The translations under genes were made by a program, and so were the position numbers. Below the pieces are notes generated by a model. That model searched no databases, was not told the DNA's origin, and was given only the letters and a program-made list of their open reading frames with translations. From Actinomycetota bacterium (GTDB lineage: Bacteria > Actinomycetota > Acidimicrobiia > Acidimicrobiales > JAHWLA01), in contig JAHWLA010000180.1 of NCBI GenBank assembly GCA_019347595.1, forward strand, positions 1-5,754: a DNA stretch of 5,754 nucleotides, given 5' to 3'. This document shows, in pieces, positions 5,619-5,754 of the stretch (the first letter of the stretch is position 1; each line of letters starts with the position of its first letter).

Positions 5619-5754
5619 CTACTCCTCGTCGAGGTAGTCGCGCAGCCGCTGCGAGCGGATGGGGTGGCGCAGCTTGGCCAGCACCTTCGACTCGATCTGG
5701 CGGATGCGCTCGCGGGTGACGCCGAACTCGCGGCCCACCTCTTCGAGCGTGCGG
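5619..5754 (-). CDS. rpoD: Primary RNA polymerase sigma factor, C-terminal region 4 only (RpoD/SigA/HrdB)
   Basis: The last 44 codons and stop (TAG 5621-5619) of a sigma-70 family protein are visible; the rest lies beyond the right edge. The sequence is region 4.2: the first helix RTLEEVGREF, the turn at G-V-T, and the recognition helix starting RERIRQIESKVLAKLRHP, which binds the -35 promoter element. The ending RSQRLRDYLDEE is typical of actinobacterial primary (group 1) sigma factors; group 2 factors also share region 4.2, so a closely related non-essential sigma is possible. The gene is upstream of the signalling gene on the same strand, with 86 bases from its stop to the GTG start and 53 to the alternative ATG. 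It is probably a neighbour and not a target of the partner-switching module, since such modules act on SigB/SigF-type factors. Confidence 0.93.
   Translation of the reverse strand, partial: RTLEEVGREFGVTRERIRQIESKVLAKLRHPIRSQRLRDYLDEE

Noticed and set aside
2773..5637. A 954-codon open frame on the plus strand opposite the signalling gene
   Set aside because: Its translation is Arg/His/Gly/Val-rich with no recognisable domain, while the minus strand shows GAF, SpoIIE and HATPase motifs in order. It is a mirror frame caused by G/C at third positions.

Overview
The window is uniformly GC-rich, with strong G/C at third codon positions and compact gene spacing. A primary sigma factor ending in LRDYLDEE and a GAF-GAF-SpoIIE-HATPase protein of actinobacterial style point to the phylum Actinomycetota. 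An acidimicrobial-type lineage is my best guess, made from impression and not from any search. No tRNA, rRNA, CRISPR array, transposase or phage gene is visible.

Layout, left to right. (1) Bases 1-221, minus strand: the N-terminal part of a TfoX/Sxy N-domain protein, cut by the window edge. (2) Bases 222-460: a divergent intergenic stretch with an imperfect hairpin and no convincing promoter. (3) Bases 461-1867, plus strand: a polytopic membrane protein in which four SPW-type GxWLxxAP repeats, two on each side, flank a core resembling vitamin K epoxide reductase (VKOR). The place where I expect a redox CxxC reads S-T-Y-A. (4) Bases 1868-1991: a convergent intergenic region holding an unusual two-copy repeat with inverted-repeat arms. 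(5) Bases 1992-5532, minus strand: a three-gene set transcribed leftward, consisting of a large membrane GAF-GAF-phosphatase-kinase, a STAS anti-anti-sigma factor overlapping it by 4 bases, and, 53 bases on, a single-domain rhodanese. (6) Bases 5619-5754, minus strand: the C-terminal region 4 of the primary sigma factor (RpoD/SigA/HrdB type), running off the right edge.

How the genes work together. The minus-strand set is a partner-switching signalling module. A six-helix, histidine-rich membrane sensor and two GAF domains feed a PP2C-type SpoIIE phosphatase and an RsbW-like anti-sigma/kinase domain in one polypeptide. The STAS protein next to it, with a serine at the expected phosphorylation site, is the natural substrate of both activities. 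The organisation resembles a split version of mycobacterial Rv1364c (sensor-SpoIIE-RsbW-STAS in one chain). The sigma factor it would control is not in the window; the adjacent rpoD is housekeeping and is probably a neighbour, not a target. The rhodanese may be co-transcribed with the module, and any functional link is inference.

The most notable points are the apparent loss of the CxxC in the SPW/VKOR-like protein, the repeat in the convergent intergenic region, the His-rich membrane sensor, and the split arrangement of the module. I do not see a clearly new type of system; the known parts are arranged in a moderately unusual way.
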